A DNA stretch of 9,638 nucleotides from JAOUFP01 sp947085825 (GCA_947085825.1 CAMTXX010000003.1:1-9638), one strand, 5' to 3'. Counted from the first letter of the stretch, positions 1-5,770 are shown. Notes: generated by a model from the sequence alone, not told the origin. A program made the numbers and translations.

Positions 1-71
1 AATTCCGCACTCGACACCTGCCACGGGGGTGTCAGCCCCAACGCTATTTGAAAAAGATCTGTATCTCTCAT
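1..71 (-). CDS. ISL3-like transposase, N-terminal 23 codons (runs off the window)
   Basis: Only the start of the protein is inside the window: 23 codons from an ATG on the minus strand (complement of 69-71), open to the window edge. It reads MRDTDLFQIALGLTPPWQVS and continues SAE. From memory, this matches the opening of ISL3 (IS204/IS1001/IS1165-type) transposases: an acidic 'DTDLF' start followed by the LGLTPPW core, ahead of the zinc-binding and DDE domains. The catalytic domain is not visible. The family call rests on this short motif and on the position just inside a probable terminal repeat, so it is probable rather than certain. Confidence 0.6.
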   Translation of the reverse strand, partial: MRDTDLFQIALGLTPPWQVSSAE

Positions 72-112
72 AATGCTCTATTTTAACCCCTCCACTCATA
101 CCCTTTTCAATC

Positions 113-138
113 TTACCCACTCTAAACAGCGAGGAACC
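113..138. repeat. Probable terminal inverted repeat of the left insertion sequence
   Basis: The segment TTACCCACTCTAAACAGCGA plus GGAACC forms the outer edge of the left element. On the minus strand it starts GGTTCC. It lies between the transposase start and the point where molybdopterin-oxidoreductase coding begins. The partner repeat is off the window, so the length is a guess. Confidence 0.45.
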
Positions 139-661
139 AAATGATTTTCCTATTCTGCACTATGGTGAGGTGCCTGAATTCAATAAAGATAAATGGGATT
201 TCAGTGTAATAGGACTCGTGCAAAACAAGATCAAATTAAAATTTGAAGAGTTTCTCTCTCTTCCATCAATAGAAATTATATCTGATTTCCACTGCGTTAC
301 AGGCTGGTCCCAGTTTGATATGAGATGGAAAGGGGTGCTTTTAAAAACTATTGCATCTATTTCGAAACCTTTAGCCGAAGCTCGTTTTGTAAGCATAATT
401 GCAGAACATTCATATACAACAAATATGTCTTTAGAAACAGCAATGGACGATGATGTAATATTTGCCCATGAATATAATGGCGCTCCGATTACTCCAGAGC
501 ATGGTTATCCTCTTCGTCTGATAGTGCCAAAACGGTATGCTTATAAGAGCGCCAAATGGGTGAGAGGCATTGAGTTTTTGAGCATTGATAAACCGGGCTT
601 TTGGGAAGTAAGGGGATACAGCAATTCCGCAGACCCTTGGAAAGAAGAGAGGTTTGGTTAA
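139..661 (+). CDS. Sulfite-oxidase-like molybdopterin oxidoreductase, 5' end cut off by an IS
   Basis: The product belongs to the small (about 200-residue) sulfite-oxidase-fold molybdopterin oxidoreductases (Oxidored_molyb). Numbered from the only in-frame start-like codon, GTG at 170 (163 aa), Cys42 in the motif DFHCVTGWS is the expected molybdenum ligand. The GYPLRLIVPKRYAYKSAKWV segment from residue 112 is the typical cofactor-domain signature, and the ending resembles family C-termini. Family similarity starts earlier, at NDFPILHYGEVPEF encoded from 140, but there is no ATG, GTG or TTG in frame between the upstream stop (71-73) and 170. GTG170 has no well-placed ribosome site. Coding begins where the insertion sequence ends (138), so the gene has lost its start and probably about 10-25 residues. 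It could be weakly expressed from GTG170 but is more likely dead. The native substrate is unknown. Confidence 0.75.
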
Positions 662-662
662 C

Positions 663-884
663 ATGAAAAGACGCGCTTTCTTTAAAATAATATGCGGTCT
701 TGCTGCGTCAATCATGTCCCCCTCCTACATAGAGCAAACTAAGGCTTCAAAATTGCTCAAAAACGATAATGGCGGTGCTCTTAGGCAATACAACCTGTTT
801 TTGTTTCCTAACAATGGGGATAGGTATAATATTGCAGCAAGAGGTTTTTTATTATTTTTAAAACCTAAATTGAACGATTTTTAG
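663..884 (+). pseudogene. Truncated ORF with a Tat-type signal peptide
   Basis: A 73-residue ORF starts with ATG one base after the molybdopterin gene's stop and has a GAGAGGT ribosome site about 10 nt upstream. The N-terminus MKRRAFFKIICGLAAS carries the twin-arginine pattern RRAFFK followed by a short hydrophobic stretch, so the intact protein was probably exported folded by Tat. The rest matches no domain I recognise. The stop codon TAG (882-884) is the first triplet of the left arm of the nested inverted repeat at 882-1128, which suggests that the original reading frame was cut by insertion of that element. Beyond the element (1129 onward) I found no clear continuation. A redox partner of the molybdopterin gene is a reasonable guess from position only. 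Confidence 0.45.
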
Positions 885-1128
885 ATGATAGGTATGCTAA
901 AAAGCCTTTAGTAATGCGATAGTTAGTGCGATAGTGCGGCAGTGCGACAGCTACATTAAGGAAAATAATTTATTTTATTCCTTTAAAAAACTGTCGATCT
1001 ATCGTTCTGTCGCACTAAATAACTAATTTTATTGAATGAATAGGTGATACTGACATTGCCTTTAAATGGCAGGAGGTTTTGCCTCTAATGTATCGCTACT
1101 AAAGGCTTTTTAGCACACCTCTCATCTA
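882..1128. repeat. MITE-like nested inverted repeat (about 247 bp)
   Basis: The outer arms are 882-921 and 1091-1128. The left arm starts TAGATGATAGGTATGCTAAA, and the reverse complement of the right arm gives TAGATGAGAGGTGTGCTAAA. The arms share 30 of their first 32 positions, then GCGATA after a 2-nt gap. Inside, an imperfect second inverted repeat pairs 922-950 with 991-1023 (AGTGCGA against TCGCACT), and an AT-rich core (956-968 with 971-986) closes the structure. The ends are TA...TA, compatible with a TA-target (mariner/IS630-type) non-autonomous element, but no transposase or certain target duplication is visible. It could also be transcribed as a long hairpin RNA. Confidence 0.65.
922..951. 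repeat. Tandem octamer repeat YAGTGCGR
   Basis: Three back-to-back 8-bp units, TAGTGCGA, TAGTGCGG and CAGTGCGA, followed by a partial CAG, sit in the left half of the nested palindrome. Degenerate partners on the opposite strand lie at 991-1017. The array is short and may be part of the hairpin's own structure. Confidence 0.5.
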
Positions 1129-1299
1129 TATTAAAGGTATATTAAAGGGCTAAATGTCAAAGAATCGCTCAATTTGGATAAAAGCCGTAAAGAAAGAGGT
1201 AATGTCAAAAGTTTTATGAAAAACTGGGACAAAATATAAGAAGCTGGTGTTTAAAACTCAAGGCTGGTGATAGAAATATAAGGGAGAATTCCACAAAAC

Positions 1300-1342
1300 C
1301 CTTTTCCTTTGCGTCTTTCAGACGCAAAGCTTCTATAAAAGG
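1300..1342. repeat. Hairpin with 10-bp perfect stem
   Basis: CTTTGCGTCT (1307-1316) pairs perfectly with AGACGCAAAG (1320-1329) around a 3-nt loop. An outer pair, CCTTTT (1300-1305) and AAAAGG (1337-1342), could extend it. There is no T-tract on either strand directly after the stem, so a classical terminator is not supported. Confidence 0.5.
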
Positions 1343-1441
1343 CTGTTAATATTGGTTTTCAGGAGGTAATGCAAAGTTAAAAACTGAGAAAAACAGGGGG
1401 AGGATGCCAAAATGCTATTAACTGATTGATATATAAAGATA

Positions 1442-1460
1442 TTTAAGCATTTTGCTTAAA
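1442..1460. promoter_or_regulatory. Palindrome upstream of the cytochrome c gene
   Basis: TTTAAGCA (1442-1449), TTT, then TGCTTAAA (1453-1460) is a perfect 8-bp inverted repeat about 40 bp before the cytochrome c start. It could be an operator or a leader hairpin. It matches no regulator site I can name. Confidence 0.3.
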
Positions 1461-1501
1461 AACTTTTGACAATACCTAGGGCATAGAAAGGAGGTGAGAA
1501 G

Positions 1502-1873
1502 ATGAAGACATTAAAGATAACATTGCTGTCACTGGCAGCGCTTAGCCTACTCTTTACCGGCGCCTTTGCTGCAAAACATCTGCCGGAGGAGCGTGGCAAG
1601 GCTCTTTTCAATGACGTGAAATTCGCAGGCGGCGCTGCTGGTAAGTCCTGTGGTTCATGCCATCCAGGTGGGAAGGGCGTAGAAAAGGCCGGCGAAAAGA
1701 AAGAGTTCAAGATAATGGGAAAGACCCAGAAAAGTCTTGAAGAAGCAGTGAATTTCTGTATCGAGAATGCTAACAAAGGCAAGGCTATTGATGCGAAGTC
1801 CGACCAGATGAAGGATATCGTGGCTTACATCAAGTCTCTTGCAAAAAAGCCTGCAAAGGCGCCCGGATACTAA
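1502..1873 (+). CDS. Small periplasmic class I-type cytochrome c
   Basis: This is a 123-residue exported monohaem cytochrome c. Residues 1-23 form a signal peptide (Lys2, Lys5, then a hydrophobic core ending AFA) with probable cleavage at 23/24. The haem is attached at CGSCH (residues 50-54), with His54 as proximal ligand. Met103 in the closing helix DQMKDIVAYIKSL is the likely sixth ligand. An unpaired Cys86 (NFCIENANKGKAID) resembles a conserved Cys in some short cytochromes of this shape. The start is clear: ATG 1502 follows an almost ideal AAAGGAGGTGA. A strong stem-loop separates it from the membrane cytochrome downstream, so it may be expressed at a higher level than its neighbours. It probably shuttles electrons in the periplasm; donor and acceptor are unknown. 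Confidence 0.88.
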   Translation: MKTLKITLLSLAALSLLFTGAFAAKHLPEERGKALFNDVKFAGGAAGKSCGSCHPGGKGVEKAGEKKEFKIMGKTQKSLEEAVNFCIENANKGKAIDAKSDQMKDIVAYIKSLAKKPAKAPGY

Positions 1874-1879
1874 AAGCAG

Positions 1880-1909
1880 AAGGGGGAGGGATGACAATCT
1901 CTCCCCCTT
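1880..1909 (+). terminator. Strong stem-loop, terminator or attenuator
   Basis: AAGGGGGAGGGAT (1880-1892) pairs with ATCTCTCCCCCTT (1897-1909) around a GACA loop: a 13-bp stem with one G-T wobble, 7 nt after the cytochrome c stop. The following bases (ATATCATTTAT) are AT-rich but are not a clean T-run, and the next ribosome site begins at 1922. Partial termination or mRNA 3'-end stabilisation of the cytochrome c message is likely. Confidence 0.6.
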
Positions 1910-1933
1910 ATATCATTTATCAGGAGGTCATTG

Positions 1934-2686
1934 ATGTCGCTATTTTTTGTAAAATCTCTGCTGTCGGTTATTATAATTGTTTTAGCTTTATTTGCCATGT
2001 TTACAATGTTTGAGATATTTGGCAGGTCAGAGAAGAAATATGATATAGAAAAACTTAAAAAGATACATAGACTAAATGGAAAGATTTATTTTTTACTTTA
2101 TTTATTAATAGCCTACTTCTGTCTTGATTTTATCTTAAATACTAAGGCAGAGCTGTCTTCAAGGGCAACATTCCATAGTGTATTTGCACTCACAATAATA
2201 GCGCTTTTATGTCTTAAAATATTCTTTGTACGGATTTACAGGCAGTTCTATGGTCAGGTAAAGACCATAGGGCTTTTAATAGCCCTCATAACCTTTGGCA
2301 TGGTTGGAACATCAGGTGGTTATTACTTGCTTGTTACTAAATTCGGCACAGATAAGGCGTTTATGGAGGCAGCTGCGCCAAAAAAAGAACCTATGAAAGA
2401 AGTGGCGAAGATTATTCTGAAAACAGACACGGAGAGTATCAGAAAAGGAGAAGAGCTTTACAACTCTAAATGTTATTTCTGCCACGATGCTTATAGCATG
2501 AAATGGGGTGTCGGACCAGGGCATAAAGGAATACTCAAAAACCCGTTTTTTCCTGCAAGCAAAAAACCGGCAACACCTGAAAATGCAGCAACCCAGATAC
2601 GGAATCCTTATAAAGATATGCCTTCATTCTCGTATTTGCCTGACGAGGATGTATTAAATTTGATTGCGTATTTAAATACGCTCTAA
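1934..2686 (+). CDS. Four-helix membrane protein fused to a C-terminal cytochrome c domain
   Basis: A 250-residue protein. Hydrophobic segments at about 4-26, 50-70, 79-101 and 110-134 predict four membrane helices. After a linker (about 138-165) comes a cytochrome c domain with CYFCH at 180-184 and a probable Met229 ligand (YKDMPSFSYLPDEDVLNLIAYL). His45 (KKIHRLNG) and His81 (TFHSVF), near the ends of helices 2 and 3, could bind a b-type haem, but two histidines do not prove it. It is probably an inner-membrane electron-transfer protein with its cytochrome domain in the periplasm. The ATG at 1934 is chosen over the adjacent TTG at 1931 because AGGAGGT (1922-1928) is ideally spaced for it. 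The next ORF starts 9 nt after the stop. I do not know a named family for the membrane part. Confidence 0.8.
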   Translation: MSLFFVKSLLSVIIIVLALFAMFTMFEIFGRSEKKYDIEKLKKIHRLNGKIYFLLYLLIAYFCLDFILNTKAELSSRATFHSVFALTIIALLCLKIFFVRIYRQFYGQVKTIGLLIALITFGMVGTSGGYYLLVTKFGTDKAFMEAAAPKKEPMKEVAKIILKTDTESIRKGEELYNSKCYFCHDAYSMKWGVGPGHKGILKNPFFPASKKPATPENAATQIRNPYKDMPSFSYLPDEDVLNLIAYLNTL

Positions 2687-2695
2687 ACAACCAAC

Positions 2696-4060
2696 ATGCC
2701 ACGCGATATACCAATAGGGAACGGTAATCTCCTCATCGCTTTTGATCAGGACTACTGCATCAGGGATATTTATTATCCGTGTGTAGGAAAGGAGAATCAT
2801 ACAGATGGCCATAAATTCAGGTTCGGCATATGGATAGATGGAAAATTCGATTGGATATCCAAAGATTGGAACCTAATACTTGACTATGTGAGCGAGAGCC
2901 TTTTAACCCATGTCACGGCATTCAATGAGAATCTCGGTGTAAGCCTTCACTGCAATGACCTGATTGATTACAGGGAAAATATTTACATTAAAAAAACAAT
3001 CCTGAAAAACCTTTCGAATATTGAAAGGGAATTTCGTCTATTTTTCCATCATGATTTTCATATACTCGAATCAGCTATAGGAGATACAGCTTACTTCGAC
3101 CCTGATGAAAAGGCAATAATACATTATAAAGGCGACCGTTATTTTCTCATGAGCGGGATAAGGGAAGGCAGGCAAGGCATTGACCAGTATGCCACAGGGA
3201 TAAAAGAGTTTCATGGACTTGAAGGGACATGGAAGGATGCAGAGGATGGAATACTTGAGGGGGCTCCAATATCTCAGGGTTCTGTTGATTCTACCATTGC
3301 CTTTTCTATAAGGATTTTTCCAGATGAAGAACAGACACTAAATAGATTGGAACGAGCATTCGAAACAAAGGTAACAGAGGTCATCCAGCGGACCAGCGAT
3401 GTAAAGAGCTTCAGGTTTGCGGTTCCTGAGGATGTGGAATTCAAACCAGGACAGTTCTTTTTTGTAACCATAAGGATAAACAGCAGAGAAGTCACAAAAC
3501 ACTTCACCTTTTCCAATTCACCCACAGAGAAAGGGTATGTTGAATTTACAAAGAGGATAACTGACAGTGAATTCTCTCAGACATTAGACAGTCTCAAGGC
3601 AGGGGACTGGGCAAGGCTAAAGATGCCCTATGGATCATTTACCTTTGAAGGTGAGTATGAAAAGGTCGCTTTCCTGTCAGGCGGCATAGGCATTACACCC
3701 ATAAGGAGCATGTGTAAATATGTCTGTGACATGAAACTTTCAACAAACATGATACTTATATATGGAAACAGGACTGAAAAGGATATTGTGTTTTATGAGG
3801 ATCTTCGTATAATGGAGGCAGAAAATAAAAACATGAAGGTTGTTTATGCAGTTGGCAGCGCTATTGATAAAGACTCATGGAAGGGTGGGACAGGCTTTAT
3901 TACTGGTGATATGATAAGAGAAGAGATACCAGATTATACAGAAAGGGTATTCTTTACATGTGGACCTCCTAAAATGGTCGATTATATGGTAACACTTATG
4001 CGTGATGAGATGAAAATAGATAGAGAAAAGATTAAATGGGAAAATTTCCCAGGGTATTAA
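2696..4060 (+). CDS. Chimeric protein: GH15-type N-terminal domain plus FNR-family flavin reductase
   Basis: A 454-residue ORF with two unrelated halves. Residues 1 to about 213 match the N-terminal beta-sandwich (TREH_N-type) of GH15 glucoamylase/trehalase-like enzymes: MPRDIPIGNGNLLIAFD start, FFHHDFHI (116-123), YATGIKEFHG and the QGSVDSTI segment (194-201). The catalytic alpha/alpha barrel that should follow is absent. From residue 219 (ERAFETKV) to the end is a full ferredoxin-NADP-reductase-type module. It has an FAD domain with KHFTFSNSP (268-276), an NAD(P) domain with GGIGITP (329-335) and CGPP (422-425), and the family-like ending ENFPGY. No C-terminal 2Fe-2S domain is present. ATG 2696 is the native GH15 start but has no obvious ribosome site, so translation may be coupled to the gene 9 nt upstream. 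A TTG at 3347 (residue 218) sits where a free FNR would begin. The reductase half probably moves electrons between NAD(P)H and the neighbouring cytochromes. Confidence 0.82.
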   Translation: MPRDIPIGNGNLLIAFDQDYCIRDIYYPCVGKENHTDGHKFRFGIWIDGKFDWISKDWNLILDYVSESLLTHVTAFNENLGVSLHCNDLIDYRENIYIKKTILKNLSNIEREFRLFFHHDFHILESAIGDTAYFDPDEKAIIHYKGDRYFLMSGIREGRQGIDQYATGIKEFHGLEGTWKDAEDGILEGAPISQGSVDSTIAFSIRIFPDEEQTLNRLERAFETKVTEVIQRTSDVKSFRFAVPEDVEFKPGQFFFVTIRINSREVTKHFTFSNSPTEKGYVEFTKRITDSEFSQTLDSLKAGDWARLKMPYGSFTFEGEYEKVAFLSGGIGITPIRSMCKYVCDMKLSTNMILIYGNRTEKDIVFYEDLRIMEAENKNMKVVYAVGSAIDKDSWKGGTGFITGDMIREEIPDYTERVFFTCGPPKMVDYMVTLMRDEMKIDREKIKWENFPGY

Positions 4061-4062
4061 AA

Positions 4063-4090
4063 TTGACAATTTAAAACTAATAGATATAAT
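4063..4090 (+). promoter_or_regulatory. Consensus sigma70-type promoter
   Basis: TTGACA at 4063-4068 and TATAAT at 4085-4090 are both perfect consensus hexamers with a 16-bp spacer, beginning 3 bp after the reductase stop codon. Transcription would start near 4097, just before the small cysteine ORF, and could continue into the P460/Tpx operon unless stopped by the palindromic element at 4250-4348. Confidence 0.7.
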
Positions 4091-4129
4091 TTAAGCAGTA
4101 AGATGCTTAGAAAAGAAAAGGGTGTGAGT

Positions 4130-4177
4130 ATGGGCTGTGGGACATGTGGACCAAAGACAGAGAAGACTAAAAAATAA
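4130..4177 (+). CDS. Possible cysteine micropeptide (15 codons, or 24 from ATG 4103)
   Basis: A very short ORF sits directly behind the consensus promoter. From ATG 4130 it reads MGCGTCGPKTEKTKK. An in-frame ATG at 4103 would add nine residues (MLRKEKGVS). AAGGGTGTGA just upstream of 4130 is a fair ribosome site. The CGTC pair is a CxxC arrangement that could bind a metal or undergo thiol exchange, and the lysine-rich tail is soluble. It is too short to assign to a family and could be a leader peptide or chance. The support is the ideal promoter, the ribosome site and the lack of any other gene for that promoter before 4471. Confidence 0.35.
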   Translation: MGCGTCGPKTEKTKK

Positions 4178-4470
4178 TTAAATCTCCCTTTTCACCCAGT
4201 ATAATCCCAATCCAAAAAAGAAGGAGGATAAGAGGTGAATGAACTACCCCGCAGCAAGCTGCGATGTATCTATTTGTCATTCTGGCTTGTCCAGAATCTT
4301 TCTGTCTCAAAGAAGGATTCCCGACGCTCTTTGCTTGCGGGAATGACAAACAAAAAAAGTACTTTACCCCCGAGGCAGAGCATCGAGGAATTCTTGGATT
4401 AAATGAAAAAACCAGCGGAGAATAGGAAACCACAATTAGTTTTTACAGTAAAAAACAAAGGAGAAGAGTT
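4178..4470. other. Intergenic region holding the REP-like element
   Basis: These about 290 bases contain no supported gene. Apart from the palindromic element (4250-4348) there is a GC-richer patch around 4366-4392 with a CGAGG direct repeat, possibly a decayed further palindrome unit. An AT-rich inverted repeat, GTTTTTAC-A-GTAAAAAAC (4439-4456), lies just before the ribosome site GGAGAAGAG of the first P460 gene. No clear promoter is seen immediately before 4471. Confidence 0.5.
4250..4348. repeat. REP-like palindromic element, copy 1
   Basis: The core runs from TGTCAT (4275-4280) to ATGACA (4343-4348). It holds two hairpins: ATTCTGG/CCAGAAT (4279-4285, 4291-4297) and ATTCCCG/CGGGAAT (4317-4323, 4338-4344). 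A companion hairpin, CGCAGC-AA-GCTGCG, lies at 4250-4263. The same three-part architecture recurs in the opposite orientation at 9263-9355. Such intergenic palindromes can stabilise or terminate transcripts, and they are often mobile (RAYT-type) repeats. No transposase is nearby. Confidence 0.75.
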
Positions 4471-4947
4471 ATGAAGAAAGTTTTGGCTGTTATGGTCGCA
4501 GCGGTTTTAACATTTGCGTTCATGGCAACAGCATGGGCAGAGACGAAAAAAGGCTTATCTCTTCCCAAGGGATGGAGAAGTTTTACCCATGTTAAATCAA
4601 TGGTCATACCTGACCAAAGCCATGGGTTATACGGCTTCCACCATATCTATGTGAATAAAAAGGGCATTGAGACACTAAAAAAGGGAGGAACATATCCGCA
4701 GGGCGCTCTTTTCATCGGCGTCTTCTATGATGTGGTAACAGAAAAAGACGGCTCAATCAGTCAGGGGAAAAAACTTTTTTATGTGTATATGAAAAAAGAC
4801 AAGACTGCAAAAGAAACAGGTGGCTGGCGCTATGCAGCCTTTGATCCTGACGGAAAATATCTTGAAAAAGACGTAAAGAAAGAGTGCTATGAATGCCACA
4901 CTGCTGTGAAAGATTCTGATTATGTGTTTTCAAAATTCATAGAATAA
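4471..4947 (+). CDS. Cytochrome P460-family periplasmic haem protein (first copy)
   Basis: A 158-residue exported monohaem protein. The signal peptide spans residues 1-23 (Lys2-Lys3, hydrophobic core, AWA cleavage). The haem site is CYECH (139-143), very near the C-terminus and followed by DSDYVFSKFIE, the layout typical of cytochrome P460 and cytochrome c'-beta. Known members oxidise hydroxylamine (P460, with a Lys-haem cross-link) or bind NO (c'-beta). Several lysines in the middle (e.g. 63-64, 70-71) could serve, but the cross-linking residue cannot be fixed without an alignment. ATG 4471 follows GGAGAAGAG. It heads a close-packed run, with Tpx starting 22 nt after its stop. The second copy at 5856 is only distantly similar outside the haem region, so this is not a recent duplication. 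Confidence 0.85.
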   Translation: MKKVLAVMVAAVLTFAFMATAWAETKKGLSLPKGWRSFTHVKSMVIPDQSHGLYGFHHIYVNKKGIETLKKGGTYPQGALFIGVFYDVVTEKDGSISQGKKLFYVYMKKDKTAKETGGWRYAAFDPDGKYLEKDVKKECYECHTAVKDSDYVFSKFIE

Positions 4948-4969
4948 ATTGGTTGGGTAAGGAGAGAAA

Positions 4970-5491
4970 ATGGAAAGAAAAGGTATCGTTACAATCAAAG
5001 GCAATCCTCTTGCCTTGCTGGGAACAGAACTTAAGATTGGGGACAAATCGCCTGATTTCAATGTGCTGGACGGGGATCTAAAAGAGGTCAGCCTGAAAGA
5101 CTTTTCAGGCAAGATTAAGGTAATAAGCGTAACTCCGTCTCTTGATACGCCTGTGTGTGATATGCAGGCAAGGCGATTTAATCAGGAGGCTTCGAAGTTG
5201 CCTGACAGTGTTGCGGTGTTGAATATCAGCATGGACCTTCCATTTGCAATCTCGAGGTTTTGCACAACAGCAGGCATTGATAAGATTAAGGCATATTCAG
5301 ACCATCGAAATGCCTCTTTCGGAAATGCATACGGGGTTTTAATAAAGGAACTGAGGCTGCTTGCACGTTCTATCTTTATTCTGGATAAAGACAATGTTAT
5401 TCGCTATGTCGAGATTGTCCCTGAAGTTACCAGCCATCCTGATTATGATAGGGCTTTGAAAGAAGTCAACTCTTTGCTTGTTTCAAAGTAA
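4970..5491 (+). CDS. tpx: Thiol peroxidase (atypical 2-Cys peroxiredoxin)
   Basis: A 173-residue thioredoxin-fold peroxidase that reduces H2O2 and organic hydroperoxides, normally recycled by thioredoxin. The Tpx signature is complete: Thr60 and peroxidatic Cys63 in SLDTPVCD, resolving Cys98 in RFCTTAGI, and Arg133 in LLARSIF positioned as the catalytic arginine. The N-terminus (KGNPLALLGTELKIGDKSPDF) is typical of the family, and the length is close to the usual 165-170. There is no signal peptide, so it acts in the cytoplasm. ATG 4970 has a good AAGGAGAG site. It sits between two P460-type haem proteins and 15 nt before a DUF6952-like gene, pointing to a shared oxidative or nitrosative stress role. 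Confidence 0.93.
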   Translation: MERKGIVTIKGNPLALLGTELKIGDKSPDFNVLDGDLKEVSLKDFSGKIKVISVTPSLDTPVCDMQARRFNQEASKLPDSVAVLNISMDLPFAISRFCTTAGIDKIKAYSDHRNASFGNAYGVLIKELRLLARSIFILDKDNVIRYVEIVPEVTSHPDYDRALKEVNSLLVSK

Positions 5492-5506
5492 ACGGAAAAT
5501 ATATTA

Positions 5507-5770
5507 ATGGGTATTGATATAAGTGAGATAAAAGAGCTTGCAAAAAGATTCAGTCCTGAAGAGATAGAGGGGTGTATTACACAGCAGATTGAAACAGGAG
5601 AGAATGTATGTCTGAAAGATGAGTCTTCTGAAAAGGTAATCAATGAACTTTCAAAAGCAGAATTTGTAAGGGATTTAATGGAAAAAGGCATGAATCTCGC
5701 AGATGCCTTGAGAGAGCTTGCTAAAAGGATGAGACGTATTCAGGGCGTAGCTGAAGGGACAAAGCAATGA
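5507..5770 (+). CDS. Small helical protein, DUF6952-like
   Basis: An 87-residue acidic, probably all-helical cytoplasmic protein with no signal peptide. Two features recall DUF6952: an N-terminal IKELAKRFSPEEIEGCI segment and a C-terminal EFVRDLMEKGMNLADALRELAKRMR helix. The family is made of short proteins of about 80-90 residues; I recall that the function is unknown. It contains Cys23 and Cys35. The ribosome site before ATG 5507 is weak, so translation is probably coupled to tpx, whose stop lies 15 nt upstream. Its last codons overlap the start of the next tiny ORF (ATGA). Partnership with the peroxiredoxin is an inference from position. Confidence 0.65.
   Translation: MGIDISEIKELAKRFSPEEIEGCITQQIETGENVCLKDESSEKVINELSKAEFVRDLMEKGMNLADALRELAKRMRRIQGVAEGTKQ

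Larger units (their letters stand above)
1..138 (-). mobile_element. End of an ISL3-like insertion sequence (partial)
   Basis: This stretch contains the start of a minus-strand transposase (start codon at 69-71) plus about 67 bp up to a probable element terminus at 138. Read on the minus strand, the terminus begins GGTTCCTCGC and runs into a GTGGGTAA tract, which fits the GG-starting terminal repeats of ISL3-type elements. Coding similarity of the neighbouring molybdopterin gene begins immediately beyond position 138, which independently supports the boundary. If this is ISL3 family, an 8-bp target duplication (139-146 here) would be expected at the far end, which is outside the window. The exact boundary is inferred from one end only. 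Confidence 0.65.
1129..1501. other. Gene-free interval before the cytochrome c gene
   Basis: No supported gene lies in these about 370 bases. Short reading frames here (for example a 21-codon ORF from ATG 1154, and stubs after the ribosome-site-like AGGAGGTAATG near 1361-1371) are all closed quickly by stops, which looks like decayed coding or leader sequence. Visible structure consists of a 10-bp-stem hairpin at 1307-1329 and an 8-bp-stem hairpin at 1442-1460. The end of the interval carries the ribosome site of the cytochrome c gene. Confidence 0.5.

Noticed and set aside
1..54. Plus-strand TGCCAC reading as the end of a CxxCH haem motif at 19-24
   Set aside because: The residue at the first Cys position is Leu, the frame closes at 52-54, and the minus-strand transposase reading explains the segment better.
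882..1128. CRISPR array
   Set aside because: The 8-bp units are contiguous with no spacers and belong to an inverted repeat. No cas genes are present.
1466..1494. TTGACA at 1466-1471 as a -35 box for the cytochrome c gene
   Set aside because: At 16-18 bp spacing the -10 region would fall on the ribosome site and does not resemble TATAAT.
1456..1782. Minus-strand 108-codon ORF over the cytochrome c gene
   Set aside because: It is opposite a clear CxxCH cytochrome with an ideal ribosome site, and is a shadow frame.
4167..4433. Minus-strand ORF of 88 codons across the first palindromic element
   Set aside because: It is translated from the REP-like repeat and has no ribosome site. Such repeat-derived frames are common spurious ORFs.
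4439..4456. AT-rich inverted repeat GTTTTTAC-A-GTAAAAAAC as an operator or FNR/CRP site
   Set aside because: It does not match the TTGAT-N4-ATCAA or TGTGA-N6-TCACA consensus, and simple A/T runs can pair by chance.
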